Positions 11,689-22,100 are shown, numbered from the stretch's first letter. The stretch is 64,000 nt of DNA from Ctena decussata (GCA_963989385.1 OZ022503.1:51210858-51274857), one strand, 5' to 3'. Made by a program: numbers and translations. The notes: generated from the sequence alone by a model not told the origin.

Positions 11689-12959
11689 GTCCCCCCACCA
11701 GCCCATTTCCCATCCCCTCTAATGAATAAAAAGCCTGTACAATTAAAATATCTATGCAAGTTTGGAGAAAATCCGTCCACTGGTTCTAAAGATATCCTAC
11801 ATAGAAGACTGTGTCCTTCAAAAATGGATCAAGGTCACTAACTACTAAATTTGTCTTAATCCTGTCACAACAATATATTCATGCAAGTCTGATGAGTATC
11901 CGTTATTTAGTTCTAGATATAACTCGGTTTTAAGTGAAAAAAATAAGCATTTTTTAAGTTAGCTTTTGACTTTGAAAATGGGGTCAAGGTCATCAAAACA
12001 CAGTAAACTCTTGAGATTTTCCCAAAGGTATATCTATGAAAGTTAAGTGACAATGAAGCCAAAGGCTAATGAGATATACCAATTATCCTCCTGTGACCAT
12101 GAAAATAAGGTCAAGGTCATCTGATTAGCTCCAAAGCTAGTCTCAGTAATGTATCCATGCAAATTTGGTGAAATTCCACTTACTGGTTCATACCATACTG
12201 TGGGTACAAGAAATTATCATCTAAGTCCTCCAGTGACCTTGAAAATGAGATCAAGGTCAATAAACTGTAAGCAGCTCTTAAGCTTGTCCCAATGATACAT
12301 CCATGCAAGTTTGGTGAATTTGCATCCGTTGGTTCAAGGGATATTGTGCATACAAGAAATTTTCACGCCATTTAGAGCCTCCTGCGACCTTGAAAATGAG
12401 GTCAAGGTCACCAAAATCTAATCAGCTCTTAAACTTGTCTCAGTGATATATCCATGAAAGTTTGGTGAAATTCCATTCATTGGTTCAAGAGATATTATGG
12501 TTACAAGAAATTGTCACGCCGACGCTGACCTTGAAAATGAGGTCAAGGTCACCAAAACCTAATCAGCTCTTAAGCTTGTCCCAATAATGCATCCATGCAA
12601 GTTTGGTGAAATTCCATCCATTGGTTCCAGAGATATTGCGCATACAAGAAATTTTCACGCCATTTAATTCCTTCTGTGACCTTGAAAATGAGACCAAGGC
12701 CACCAAAATCTAATCAGTTCTTAAACTTGTCAATAAATTGTCACGCCGACGCCGACGTAAGACCTCCTGTGACCTTAAAAATTGGGTCAAACTCACTAAA
12801 ACTGAATTAGGTCACTGGCTTGTCCAAATGATGTATCCACGCAATTTTGGTAAAATTCTATACTCTGGTTGAAGAAATATACATGATACAAATTGTCACG
12901 CCGACGCCGACGCATGGCACTGAAACCAATATGTCCCCCTCACCTCTGGTGGGGGGACA
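11689..12959. mobile_element. TIR element made of ~140-bp repeats with paired AGGTCA-like half-sites
   Basis: Ends tgtccccccaccag (11689) and ctggtggggggaca (12946-12959). The right end also folds on itself with 12932-12945. The interior is about eight diverged units of near 140 bp. Each contains tgaccttgaaaatgaggtca followed by aggtca, then a block like catgcaagtttggtgaaatt, and several have gtcacgccgacg. An (aata)n run follows the right end. A fragment of the same family (gtcacgccgacggtcaaatc) lies at 1640-1960. Confidence 0.8.
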
Positions 12960-13106
12960 TAATAAATAAATAAATAAATAGACTAAAAATGCAATATTCA
13001 AAAGTAAAAAAAGTCACGACACGATCTGATGTCATGGATGTCAAAGAACCTAGGAATTTTACAGACCTCACGAGTTTTGTACGGACCACTGCCATAAAAA
13101 TGAGTA

Positions 13107-13319
13107 GGGTCAAGTCTGGTAAATTCGGACATCAGGTAAAATCGGACATACCATTGCAAACAGTGAAAATCCAGATGAGACGGCTCATAATGAGCCGTCT
13201 CATCAGGATTTTCACTGTTTGTCCAGTTAGTTTTGTTTTAACTCCAAACAACTGACATATAAAGGAAATCATGTCACAGTCCGAATTTACCTATTGTCCG
13301 AATTTACCCGACTTGACCC
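13107..13319. mobile_element. MITE family B (TA target duplication), complete copy
   Basis: The ends gggtcaagtctggtaaattc and its inverse (gaatttacccgacttgaccc) are flanked by TA on both sides (13105-13106, 13320-13321), as in the Tc1/mariner superfamily. The centre is a perfect hairpin, gagacggctcataatgagcc and gtctc. Other copies: 14622-14813 (TA flanked; shortened centre), 54251-54463, 55481-55693 (TA flanked). Non-coding. Confidence 0.88.
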
Positions 13320-13680
13320 TAATTAAGCTTTCTATGACAATTACATGTTACAAGTAAATGTACTCAGTCAGCTGACAAAATGTCACATGGACCTTTTACA
13401 TCTTCTCATATGTTTGACTGTTACCCAGCCACCTGGTTTTGACTGTCTTACGCTTTTAGACATGAAGTCACGTGGAATTGTTACACCACGTAACATTTTG
13501 ACTGTTGCCCAGTCAGGTGAACAAAGCTGTCGTTTAACTGTTTGTCAATAAAATGTACGGCTTATTTCTTTAAAAAATAATGGTAGATCTACATGTATAT
13601 AATAAAATTGAATTATTTGAGAATAATTATTATTTGACAAAATCTGAAATTTCAGTTTTTAATGCCATTGAATAATTGGC

Positions 13681-13938
13681 GGAGCATGGCATACACTGTT
13701 TGCCATGCTCCACAACCAATGACTTTATATATCTGTTACCATAGAAACTAAGAGTTCATACTGATGCCTAAGTGACGTCATCGAGACGTCATTATGTCAA
13801 GGTAATTTGCACAACAATTCATACAGTAATTCCGTAATTGTTATTGTAAAGATCTTTAACTTCATCTCACTTATACTTCGAGGAGAGCATGGCATAGAAT
13901 GTATGCCATGCTCTACCCGAAGTATGAGTGAGATGTTT
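13681..13938. repeat. Two hairpins sharing a gagcatggcata core
   Basis: Hairpin 1, 13681-13711: ggagcatggca... / ...tgccatgctcc. Hairpin 2, 13860-13938: atctcacttatacttcg and its inverse (16 of 17), enclosing gagcatggcata / tatgccatgctc. They are 150 bp apart in the exon A-B intron. Confidence 0.78.
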
Positions 13939-14086
13939 CATGAAATTGATGGACTGGAAGAGTATGAATTTCTCAAACCTATAATTTATTCTCAAATGAT
14001 TTAATTCTTTGTAAGATCTCACCCCTTTGTTGCTTTTGACGACATGATACACTGTTGCCCTAAGCTTTGGACTTTAAACGAGAATG

Positions 14087-14364
14087 AGCCGGGTCGCGTA
14101 ACGCAATCGGTAGGGCACCTGACTCATAAGTCAGAGGTCCTGGGTTCGAAACCCGGTCTGGCCACATACTTCCGTTTCTCCTTCCGCTGATTCAAAAAGG
14201 GCAGTTGTCAGTTACTGGCGAAAGTACGTGCACTCAGTACTGGTTAACAGCTTAGGAGGTCTAAGTCTGCCCAGGAATAGTGTGGTTAGGTTAACTGACC
14301 GTCCCGACATGACCATAGCTGTTTACCGCGGACGTTATGCAACAAATCAATCAATCAATCAATT
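14087..14364 (+). mobile_element. tRNA-derived SINE, CAT anticodon-like head, (caat)n tail
   Basis: The head 14087-14163 has an A-box-like acgcaatcggtagg, a CAT anticodon-like loop in cctgactcataagtcag, and a clear B box gggttcgaaaccc with a fitting T stem. The acceptor stem pairs imperfectly. A body of about 180 bp and a tail of aatcaatcaatcaatcaatt follow directly. The tail and mismatches favour a SINE over a working tRNA-Met gene. Confidence 0.75.
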
Positions 14365-14481
14365 AAATGACAATGCATCAGGTCGTTTACGACATGTCGA
14401 CGGGGTAGGAAGGGACAAGCTTGTGGTGGGTGCGATTTTTGTATGACATGAAGTAATTGTATACTTTCAACTCTCCCCCAG

Positions 14482-14603
14482 GAAGCATCCACTTTCTGAA
14501 AGGTTTCGAGGTGATGCAGCACACGTGTAACAACACCATACCAACGTGCCACATCTTTGATTTGTCAGATGCAAAGTGGAGAACTCGACAAGAAGACTTT
14601 GAG
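14482..14603 (+). CDS. IL-17 receptor-like gene, exon B (extracellular domain 1)
   Basis: The acceptor tract ctctcccccag ends at 14481 and the donor gtatat starts at 14604. The two leading bases complete the Gly codon opened by exon A; 40 codons follow, ending in phase 0. The peptide begins GSIHFLKGFEVMQ and contains CNNT (a sequon) and two cysteines seven residues apart. 'IHFLKGFEV' followed by a Cys-rich segment matches the pattern around '(L/Y)xLEGxELxV' and 'xRGFxV' in the first fibronectin-III-like domain of IL-17 receptors (family knowledge; no alignment run). A tRNA-derived SINE lies about 120 bp upstream, and a TA-flanked palindromic MITE starts 18 bp after the donor. Confidence 0.78.
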
Positions 14604-14621
14604 GTATATGCTGGTATGATA

Positions 14622-14813
14622 GGGTCAAGTCGGGTAAATTCGGACAGCATGTATATTCGGACATACTATTGCAAGTCCAGATGAGACGGCTCATAATGAG
14701 GATTTTCAATGTTTGCCCAGTTATTTTTGTTTTAGTTCCAGTCAAATAACATATTAAGGAAACAATGTCACTGTTCGAATTTACCTGCTGTCCAAATTTA
14801 GCTTACTTGACCC
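14622..14813. mobile_element. MITE family B, copy 18 bp after exon B donor
   Basis: gggtcaagtcgggtaaattc to agcttacttgaccc with TA at 14620-14621 and 14814-14815. The central hairpin has lost half its stem. Confidence 0.85.
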
Positions 14814-15724
14814 TACTACTTACGTGGTGCTGCCCCGCCCATCGGGACTGTCTGGTGTTTAGTCCACAGATGGACTGCTGTTGCCTCTGCGGCAGAAGTA
14901 CTAGTAGGTGTAGCAGAACCTTAATGTCGGGTAAAAGTCCTGCAAATTCGAAGGCAGCGTCTCCAAATGGCTGAAATATTTTTCTGGGACGTTAAACCAC
15001 AACTCAACATCAACAACTTACGTGGTTATTTTATGCAGGTCCTTCTACCTATCGAGGGCAATAAAGGCTCTTGGTTCGTTGAAGTATATGACACATTAGC
15101 AGGCCAAAATAGAAGCATTCTCATCAATTTCTTTGACATTGATAATGTGAATATGTTTATTTCATGAAACCAGAGAAATCGATCGAATCATTCAGCCCGT
15201 GCTGATAGATTTTAAAAATCGACTTGCACTGAAGCCAATTTTGTAAATGGCATCTCTGTTTAACCAAGAGTTAAAACTAAACCAATATTCCTACCGTACA
15301 AGTCCTTATAAACGCCCATGCTCTAATAAATGCCCCCTGCATCTTTTCTAAAGAACCATTTTATAATTACTTGTTAACTTCCTTTCTCCCTCAGTTTTAT
15401 AAAGGGGCAGTGACTGGTTTACTAGTATTTAGGCTGTAAGTAACGCCCGTTTGGTAAAGTGCAAAACCTCGGGGCGTTTATTAGGATTTTAAGTGGTGTG
15501 TGTGTGTGGGGGGTGGGGGGGGGGGGGGTGGGGGGGGGAGGGTCGTACTCGTATGTTCGTATGTGTGTTTTGCAAAGACAACCTTTTCAATTTCTTTTAT
15601 TTACTTTTAAATAAGTAAAACAAATGTATATATTACATATGGTACTACTGCAGAATATGCAGTTTCTTGTAAAGATCTTTTAAAGCTGTTGCAATTTTAA
15701 GTGTTGAATATTGTATGATTTTAG

Positions 15725-15866
15725 ACTGTTTTTACCCTGATCTTACACGCAATGGAGCCAAATATCGAGTACGTTTTTGAACTCTACACGCTTCCTTTGT
15801 CGCCTCCAGAGTATGAAAAATACGAAAGTTTACGACTGAGAATGAGATTTGGAAGCCACCCAAGAG
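15725..15866 (+). CDS. IL-17 receptor-like gene, exon C (extracellular)
   Basis: The acceptor ttttag ends at 15724 and the donor gtattg starts at 15867. It opens in phase 0, as exon B requires, and ends with one base. The peptide runs TVFTLILHAMEPNIEYVFEL... to ...RLRMRFGSHPR. It has the alternating hydrophobic pattern, the 'PN.EY.FELYTLP' strand and the Pro-rich linker expected of the last strands of the first fibronectin-like IL-17R domain and the hinge. A family-A palindromic MITE starts only 15 bases past the exon end, so the intron begins with 14 bases of unique sequence and then MITE. The donor lacks the usual AAG at positions +3 to +5, which is the weakest point of the model. Confidence 0.78.
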
Positions 15867-15881
15867 GTATTGGAAGAAACT

Positions 15882-16077
15882 TAGCCGCGACACGACAAAA
15901 CCAACAAAGTGGCATGTGCGCAAGCAGACTCATATCAGCCTTGGCACCCGTCCAGTCTTACCAGAGTCTTCGCTATCGGCATGGAGGCACCTTAGACCCT
16001 TAGGTACACTGATGCCCAGGCTGATCTGTTTGTTGGGCGCCCATGCCACTTTCTTGGTTTTGTCGTGTTACGGCTCA
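15882..16077. mobile_element. MITE family A, copy 14 nt after exon C donor
   Basis: Starts tagccgcgacacgacaaaac (first base changed from the family's tgagcc) and ends gtgttacggctca. The centre is shortened relative to the 240-bp copies: the left-arm aagcag and right-arm gttgggcgcccatgcc blocks are diverged. Only 14 intronic bases separate it from the exon C end. Confidence 0.85.
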
Positions 16078-16189
16078 TTATTATGTAATTGTAGCTGTTG
16101 CATTTTTTTTTTTTGCATAAAACGTATTTGACCTAAGAATCTATTTTTGGCATGTCACATCAGAGCAGAAATTTTGTCCTTTAGTATAT

Positions 16190-16268
16190 TAGCTATACTT
16201 AAGGACAAAAGTGCTGCACGGATGTTAAATTAACATCCGTGCAGAACTTGTGTCCTTAAGTATATTGG
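16190..16268. repeat. Hairpin with ~33-bp arms
   Basis: tatacttaaggacaaaagtg, ctgcacggatgttaa and their inverse (ttaacatccgtgcagaactt, gtgtccttaagtata) around a 2-nt loop, two or three mismatches. Miniature palindrome in the exon C-D intron. Confidence 0.8.
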
Positions 16269-16440
16269 CTGTTGCAATGTGTGATGGACTGTGATTACAA
16301 TAGCGGCTAACAAGTCACACGTTAAGTACTGTGAAGCCTTGTTGCTGTATTCGTCTTGCGAAAAGTTTAAGAAGTTATAATCCGTATGGGAGATATTTGT
16401 TTTTTCACTCTATTTCTTCGATGATAATACAATGCAGAAG

Positions 16441-16537
16441 AAAGCAAACAGGCAACATTGAATCAACATTGATTCAGCATCATGACGTTGAATAAACGTT
16501 GATCCGAAGTTGATTCAATGCTGTGTGCCCAGTAGGA
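16441..16537. mobile_element. MITE family D copy before exon D
   Basis: aagcaaacaggcaacattga to aatgctgtgtgcccagtagg; a degenerate palindrome about 145 bp upstream of exon D. Confidence 0.72.
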
Positions 16538-16680
16538 ACGTTTTTCATATGAACAGATTGTTGCAAATGTCGTTGAACAACACACGAACAGGTTTAAATT
16601 AAAACACAAATTTACAAAAAGGCCCGTTTTCATACGGCATCGTTTGTCACCCATATTTCCTGCATTGCAATCTGTTTCAG

Positions 16681-16853
16681 TAAAGAGGGCATGGTCACAT
16701 GACTGGGCTATATCTATTGATTACCAGTTATATCCAACAACCCGACAGGTGGTAGTCAACTTTAAATCACCAGTGCAATATGGTATAACAGAGTATGAAG
16801 TGACGTTGAAAAATCTGACAGCTGGTTGGAAGCAGAGAGTGAATACAGCTCAG
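16681..16853 (+). CDS. IL-17 receptor-like gene, exon D (extracellular domain 2)
   Basis: The acceptor is strong (ctgtttcag, ending at 16680). Its first two bases complete a Val codon with exon C, and 57 codons follow. Recognisable stretches are DWAISIDYQLYP, RQVVVNFKSPVQYGITEYEV and LKNLTAGWKQ. The order W-x-P/S-x-I, then 'V.V.F..P', then 'T.YEV.LKNL' is the signature of the second fibronectin-like domain of IL-17 receptors; NLT is a glycosylation sequon. The 3' end is the least certain part. I use the GT at 16854 (gtcaag) because it gives the phase-0 end needed by exon E. The open frame continues 14 codons further to a stop, so a shifted donor or read-through isoform is possible. Confidence 0.78.
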
Positions 16854-16941
16854 GTCAAGCATTATTTCATAAATTTTTTATTGAAAGCACACTTTTAAAG
16901 CTCATTTAATCCTTAGGCTCTGGGGTATATTTTAATATATA

Positions 16942-17153
16942 GTCAACTCTCGATATCTCTAAGTCGAAATTCAACCCAAACTACTTACATCTCAAAGTAA
17001 ATTTTCTGGTCCCAGAAAATTTACTTTGGGATATCAGTAGTTTAAGATAAAATAAGCTGAAATGTAAATAAATATAGGAAATGTGTCCAAAATATATTCT
17101 TTAATATAATAGGGTAATTTGAGATATCAGTGTTCGAGATATCGAGATTTGAC
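16942..17153. mobile_element. pogo/Tigger-like MITE, copy 1
   Basis: The ends gtcaactctcgatatctcta and, inverted, gtcaaatctcgatatctcga are flanked by TA. An inner inverted pair aaactactta / cagtagttta surrounds aagtaaattttctggtccca and its inverse. TIRs of the form CAGTCAACTCTCGATATCTC with TA duplication are typical of pogo-type elements. Confidence 0.72.
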
Positions 17154-17200
17154 TACAGGCAAGTTTCGTCCCTATCTGTCAAATTTTCTAACGAGTTCGC

Positions 17201-17319
17201 ATCGATGCTGCTTGGCCGATGCGAACCAAACGTCGAGGGAGGGCCCCTCCCTCGACGTTTGGTTCGCATCGGCGGACCCTCTCTCGACGTTCGGTTCGCA
17301 TCGGCCAAGCAGCATCGAT
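17201..17319. repeat. GC-rich nested hairpin (~119 bp)
   Basis: Outer arms atcgatgctgcttggccgat and its inverse atcggccaagcagcatcgat are perfect. A second inner hairpin, gcgaaccaaacgtcgaggga around gggcccc, lies in the left half, so gcatcggccgatgc and acgtcgaggga words appear three times. CpG-rich, in AT-rich surroundings. Confidence 0.8.
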
Positions 17320-18132
17320 CATATGTGGCTGCCGGGGAAAACACACCTGTTTGTGCAAAAAATCTTCATCATCAAAGCCAATGATGACGCGGTAAGTCAG
17401 AAAAATTTGCGGAAAACATAAAATTAATCTTTCAATCCATGTTATAGCATGATCACTCCTTTGGGTCACGGAAACATTTGTAAGATGGGTGGATAGATTA
17501 CTTGCAATTTACGACCGTTTCAGCAGTATTTCAGTCATATCAGGACGTCATTTATAAGAAACCGTCGAAATAGTTAAAAATATACATATAAAAATCTTTA
17601 TAAAAACAGAGCTGAAAATGATCGGTAATGATCAAAATTTTGCCCTGCAAGGTATCCCTCTAAACATGCAAATATTGTCTGTAGAACATGTAGAACTTGC
17701 ATAATTCACGTTTATCAACTTCGTTGAGTTCCTTTTCGCAGAGCCTAGACGAATTTTGTCATGAAACTTCACACAAGCTTACCTCGTCAGATTGCCACTT
17801 GGCCACATCATTTCTTTTTTGCTGACATTGGCCGAACTCTTTTGCTATCTTGGACATACACATGCGCAACTTCCCGCTGTATTTGTCGTTGATTCAGTCA
17901 GTGGGATGGCTGAATAAACGAGTTGCGATTTTAGGTCTTTTTTCAACAGTATTTCAGCCATATCGGACGATAGGAAGGTGATAATGAAAGGCTGTGTGCA
18001 GTGGAAACCCATTCACCACTTTAAAATGACCAATAGCAATCAGAAGTATGAGAAAGCAAAGAAATACAGAGGAAACAGCATCTTTTTAGAGTCATGTCAT
18101 TGCCTTTTGCGGAATTATGAATTAAACATTAA
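17320..18132. other. Non-coding, part of intron D-E
   Basis: Two related segments, cgtttcagcagtatttcagt (17517) and ttttcaacagtatttcagcc (17940), also echoed near 9235 and 31025, mark an unclassified dispersed repeat of about 40 bp. Nothing else recognised. Confidence 0.45.
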
Positions 18133-18446
18133 TGAGCCGCGACACGAGAAAACCAACAAAGTGGTTGTGCCCCCAGTGCAGACTCAGATCAGCCTGGGCA
18201 TTCGCCCAGTCTGATCAGAGTCTTCTATTCCCGCATGGAGGTAGCCTAGACCGTTAGCTACCATTTAAGCGCTACAGCGAAAGGTCTGATCAGACTGTGC
18301 GGATGCCCAGGCTGATATGAGTCTGCGCTTTGCGCACAACCACTTTGTTGGTTTTCTCGCGTCGCGGCTCAAAATTAAGTGTGTGGATGCCCATGCTGAT
18401 CTGAATCTGCGCTGGGCGCACAACCACTTTGTTTGTTTTCTCAGTG
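18133..18446. mobile_element. MITE family A with an extra half-copy
   Basis: A complete copy (18133-18371) is followed directly by a second right-arm segment (about 18379-18446, starting gtgtggatgcccatgctgat), lacking the last bases. This tandem half could arise from abortive excision or gap repair. Confidence 0.85.
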
Positions 18447-18774
18447 GCGGTCGCTTACCAGTGGCGGCCATATTCGACTTCAGTGCGCAGTTTCGTATTT
18501 ATTGCATAATAGATTATACATATATAAAAAGGATCGCCATAAACTGCATCTTAGGAGGCAAACGATAAACAGCTTCTCCTAGTTTGGATACACTTCCATT
18601 TTTTTCTTGACAATTTTGCAAAGGGAATAACATTCTGTTACTTCCTGTTGGCAAACAGCGTATCCCTTCCGATATGGGGTCTAGCACTAACAAAAAAAAA
18701 AAAAAAAAAAAGGCCAAAAAAAAAATGTCCGGATTCTCTCCTTTAAAATTCTAACTCCATTATTTAGTAGGGGG

Positions 18775-18995
18775 AGCCCCGGTAGCTCAGTGGGTTAAGC
18801 GCTGGCCTACTGATCTAGCGGACTGGGTACGAATCCCACTTGAGGCGAGAATCTTTCCTACCGTAAACGGGCTTCCAGTGCACACAGACTTTCGTCATCA
18901 CAATCCCATCGTCCTGAAATACTGTTGTAAGGACCAGGGCGTCAACTTTTGTCCTATAAAATCACAAGTCATCCATCCATCCATCCATCCATCCG
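18775..18995 (+). mobile_element. tRNA-derived SINE, family 2, (catc)n tail
   Basis: A box tagctcagtggg (18783) and B box gggtacgaatccc (18825), then body ccgtaaacgggcttccagtg, then acacagac and a (catc)n tail. The same body occurs at 39849-40015 (+) and, as head plus start of body, at 42340-42437 (-), where the B box ggttcgagtcc is intact. Confidence 0.78.
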
Positions 18996-19469
18996 TTTAG
19001 AAGGAAAACAAAATAAAAATCCTAAAATTCTAGTTTTTTAAAGGACATTTTCAAACATCGTTGGGATGAACTTAAACATTTTAGCCGTCCGTCGCTAGAT
19101 GCTCGCGTTCATACAGTACATCAGGGAGTAGTGGGGTGTGGGGGATATTGCCGAATAAAGATGTCATGAAACTTTCAGCATTTGGGCTGTCTACTTATAT
19201 TGAGTTAGGTATAACAAGGGCCTACTAAGCTTGCAGTAGGTGCGGGTGGGAGCTGTTTTGATTTCTTTACTGTTGTTTGGATTTTTTTTTTCGTTTATCA
19301 TACAAAATTTTATCTATGGGAGATGACTCGGTATTGACAGAAATATTTCCTACACGGGCCGTTCAACCCAAAACACCCTGCCACACATTCATTCTATACA
19401 AACGGAATCTATACAAACGGAACACTTTGAAATATGAGCCTAGTAGTGGCAAATTACATGTATAAATTA

Positions 19470-20390
19470 TACTGAACAAAAAAAGAAACGTTACATAGAT
19501 AATTCATGAATTTTAAGCTAAACAACACTATTTTCGGATAATGCTACGTTATTCTCCCACGTGTCAGACGTCAGACAGCCTTATGAACTAATCGGTTTGC
19601 GATTTGCATAAATTGTTACAGAATTATTCCACTTTGACTGAAAATACCATTGATAATGTGAGACACTCGCTGCGCATGCGCAAGCGCTTAAATTTTTGCA
19701 CTTTCGGATTTGCCTTGTAACCGCCAATAAGAAACCCTATGAACCGTATGACACTTAACCAGCAGCTCAAAGAAATAAGATGTTAAAGATAATGTGTCTT
19801 TGAAATTGTCTCCCTTGCAATTAAAAGTATAGCAAATCATTTACTCCGATTTACCAGTACGTTTTAATAAAATTTTCAAGTTTAATTCATGGATCTTATT
19901 CCAGCTTCTCCAGACAATGGTTCATGATGAAAAAGTTTGATCAAACTGGTTAATTGTCCATGGTATATCACCTTGCATTGTCTATTGGAGTTTCAGTGCA
20001 TAGCATGAAAGTCAGAGTCAAGTGTCATGAAAAGCGATATTTCAAGCCTTGTGCTTCACTGATCAACCCTTTGGAAGCGGCGATGGGACCGTTTTCATAA
20101 CAACTGATGCCTGATAAACGTCTCAGAAGTGACTTGCTTACATGGGCTGACAACTTAAGTGAAACACGGGTCTTCAAAAGGCACCTTAAAATAACAATTT
20201 CAAATTCTGACCCCTCACTGAATCAAACTAATCTGGAGACATTAATCTCGCAGCGTATGTTGTGATATTCATTTTCTTAAATACGGATACTTTTTGGCAG
20301 TTATATATAAAATAAAATTCGAAAAGTCTTAATTCAGTTCAAAGACAACGTGCATTGAATGTGCATGTAACGTTTCTTTTTTGTTCAGTA
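19470..20390. mobile_element. Tc1/mariner-type non-autonomous element, 921 bp
   Basis: Termini tactgaacaaaaaaagaaac and the inverted gtttcttttttgttcagta, match extending through acgttacat. TA on both sides (19468-19469, 20391-20392). No transposase frame remains. Confidence 0.85.
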
Positions 20391-20447
20391 TATATGGAAA
20401 AATCTGCGGTTGTACAATAAATGTGTACGGTAAGTTCTGGAAGAGTC

Positions 20448-20645
20448 TGAGCCACGACACGAGAAAACAAACAAAGAGGTTGTGCGCCCAGTGCAGACAC
20501 AGATCAGCCTGGGCGTCCGCCCAGTCTGGTCAGAGTCTTCGCTGTCCGCATGGAGCTACCTTAAAACCTTAGCTTCCCTTTATACGCTTTGTGTAGAATT
20601 TGATGAGACTGGTCGGCTGCCCAGGCTGATGTGAGTCTACGCCGC
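20448..20645. mobile_element. MITE family A, right end truncated
   Basis: The left arm is intact (tgagccacgacacgagaaaa); the right arm stops after gctgatgtgagtctacgccg, with no terminal ggctca. It starts 58 bp after the 19470-20390 TIR element. Confidence 0.82.
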
Positions 20646-20820
20646 ACCCCTCCCACGGCACCAAATGGGCAATAGTTACACGAAATAACAACAAAAGTAG
20701 TAAGACACCACGAACGGACAGCTGAATGAACAGTTCTTTCCTAAGTAGACGGTCATAAAGCTTACATAAAACAAACATAGATACGTTTAAGGAATGATTT
20801 TCATTTTTCTGAGGTTTATC

Positions 20821-20912
20821 GAAGTGTAAACTACATTGGGTCGCGTGCAAAGTGAATGAACCCTGAAGGGTTGGTGTAAACTTTGCTAGTGACCCAATGT
20901 AGTTTACACTTC
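20821..20912. repeat. Perfect 22-bp-arm hairpin
   Basis: gaagtgtaaactacattggg tc ... ga cccaatgtagtttacacttc with a 48-nt loop. A small foldback MITE. Confidence 0.8.
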
Positions 20913-21287
20913 AATAAACATTATTAAAATTAAGTTCATTGCTTACATTTACATTCGTTTCATTCAAAACCTCGATGAAAAATCTTATATTAGCGCTAAA
21001 ACTGAAGCAGTAAAACGTTTACACGCATTTCTTCTGCAAACAGCGGAACAGCGTCAATGGCCTCATGATGTCGCCGACGTCCGATGAGGTAGTTGAGAGC
21101 CATGGTTCATTTTGACGTCATTTAAAGTCAGGCTGACGTCGCGTGGCTCAATGTAATTAAAGAAATGTACACTACATTACGTTCCAATTGTTTACTCCCG
21201 GGTTTTTACTACAGGTAAATTCACCAAGAATGTAAATTTTAGGCTTGCAAACATCTTTTTTTTTCTATTTTCTATTACCTTTATATA

Positions 21288-21547
21288 CAGTCAGTTCTCA
21301 ATATCTCAAAGTCGAACATCATATCAAACTACTGATACAGCAAAGTAAATGTTTTGGGACCAGAATGTTTACTTTCAAATACCAGTAGTTTGAGATAATA
21401 GAAGGAATGTAAAGAAAAAAGGGAAAAGTGTCAAAACTATAATTGGGCGCGCAGCCACTTTGTTGGCTTTCTAGTGTCGTGGCTCCTATTCTTTGATATA
21501 AGACGATACTTTCGGATATCAGTGTTTGAGATAACGTGAGTCAGCTG
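21288..21547. mobile_element. pogo/Tigger-like MITE, copy 2, containing a family-A fragment
   Basis: cagtcagttctcaatatctc to gtgtttgagataacgtgagt. The same interior as copy 1 (cagtagtttgagataa), interrupted by a 42-bp right end of a family-A MITE (21444-21485). Family A therefore inserted later. Confidence 0.72.
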
Positions 21548-21579
21548 TTATAAACACCTTAGTTATTTCTTTTTTACAG

Positions 21580-21627
21580 AACCACCATTCATTCACCAAT
21601 GTTATAAGTGGTGTCTACGAAATCTGG
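21580..21627 (+). CDS. IL-17 receptor-like gene, exon E (48-nt micro-exon)
   Basis: A 16-codon exon between a strong polypyrimidine acceptor (ttctttttttacag type, ending at 21579) and a consensus donor gtaagt. Phase is 0 on both sides. It reads NHHSFTNVISGVYEIW and is followed in exon F by VRPSKGRGSC, giving 'F..V..GVYEIWVRPSKGRGSC'. This matches the late strands of IL-17R domain 2, where a 'NL.G.Y.V.V.P' strand precedes a cysteine. It could be missed by gene finders because it is only 48 bp. A pogo-like MITE that contains a fragment of a family-A MITE ends about 30 bp upstream. Confidence 0.78.
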
Positions 21628-21704
21628 GTAAGTTTTAAAATGTTGTGTGATGGCCTTTAAATTATAACTCATATTTGTATATAAAATGATGTTGGATAAA
21701 AGTT

Positions 21705-21873
21705 GGGAAAGGACCTACTGTGCGTGCAGTAGGTGCGGACAAGGGTTGCTCAGATATTCTTTATCTCGTCTATCATTTCTCTATTCTTTCTTCCTCTCTC
21801 TGGGAGACGGCCAGATATAGACTGAAATACTGTCTCAAAGGGCCGCTAAACCCAAAACAACCAACCAACCAAC
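21705..21873 (+). mobile_element. Retroposon-like repeat R1, copy 3
   Basis: ggacctactgtgcgtgcagt to ctgaaatactgtctcaaagg and an (accaacc)n tail. Near-identical body to the 7.1 kb copy. Confidence 0.72.
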
Positions 21874-21959
21874 CATCGAATACTGGAACGGGCCATCTGG
21901 CGACTGGAAAACTCTGTCTGTCAAAGCAGCAGTACATGTAAATGTGTACCTTTTCGAAT

Positions 21960-22068
21960 CATGTAAGGATAAGGCAGCGAAAAGAGATGGATGGGCCCCA
22001 CCTTTCATATACTGTGCCCATGATACACGGGGCCTTTAATCCCCACTGCCCTTACGATCACTAGGTTA
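21960..22068 (+). mobile_element. tRNA-derived SINE, family 3, 3' fragment
   Basis: aaggataaggcagcgaaaag to cactgcccttacgatcacta matches the 3' half of the 55.8 kb copy. The tRNA head is missing (5' truncation). Confidence 0.72.
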
Positions 22069-22100
22069 TGACAAACTTTTACCTTAACAGCGATACTATT

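Noticed and set aside
14087..14163. Functional tRNA-Met gene
   Set aside because: The acceptor stem and anticodon stem pair imperfectly, and a SINE body with a (caat)n tail follows directly. The same reasoning applies to the heads at 18775, 39849 and 42437.
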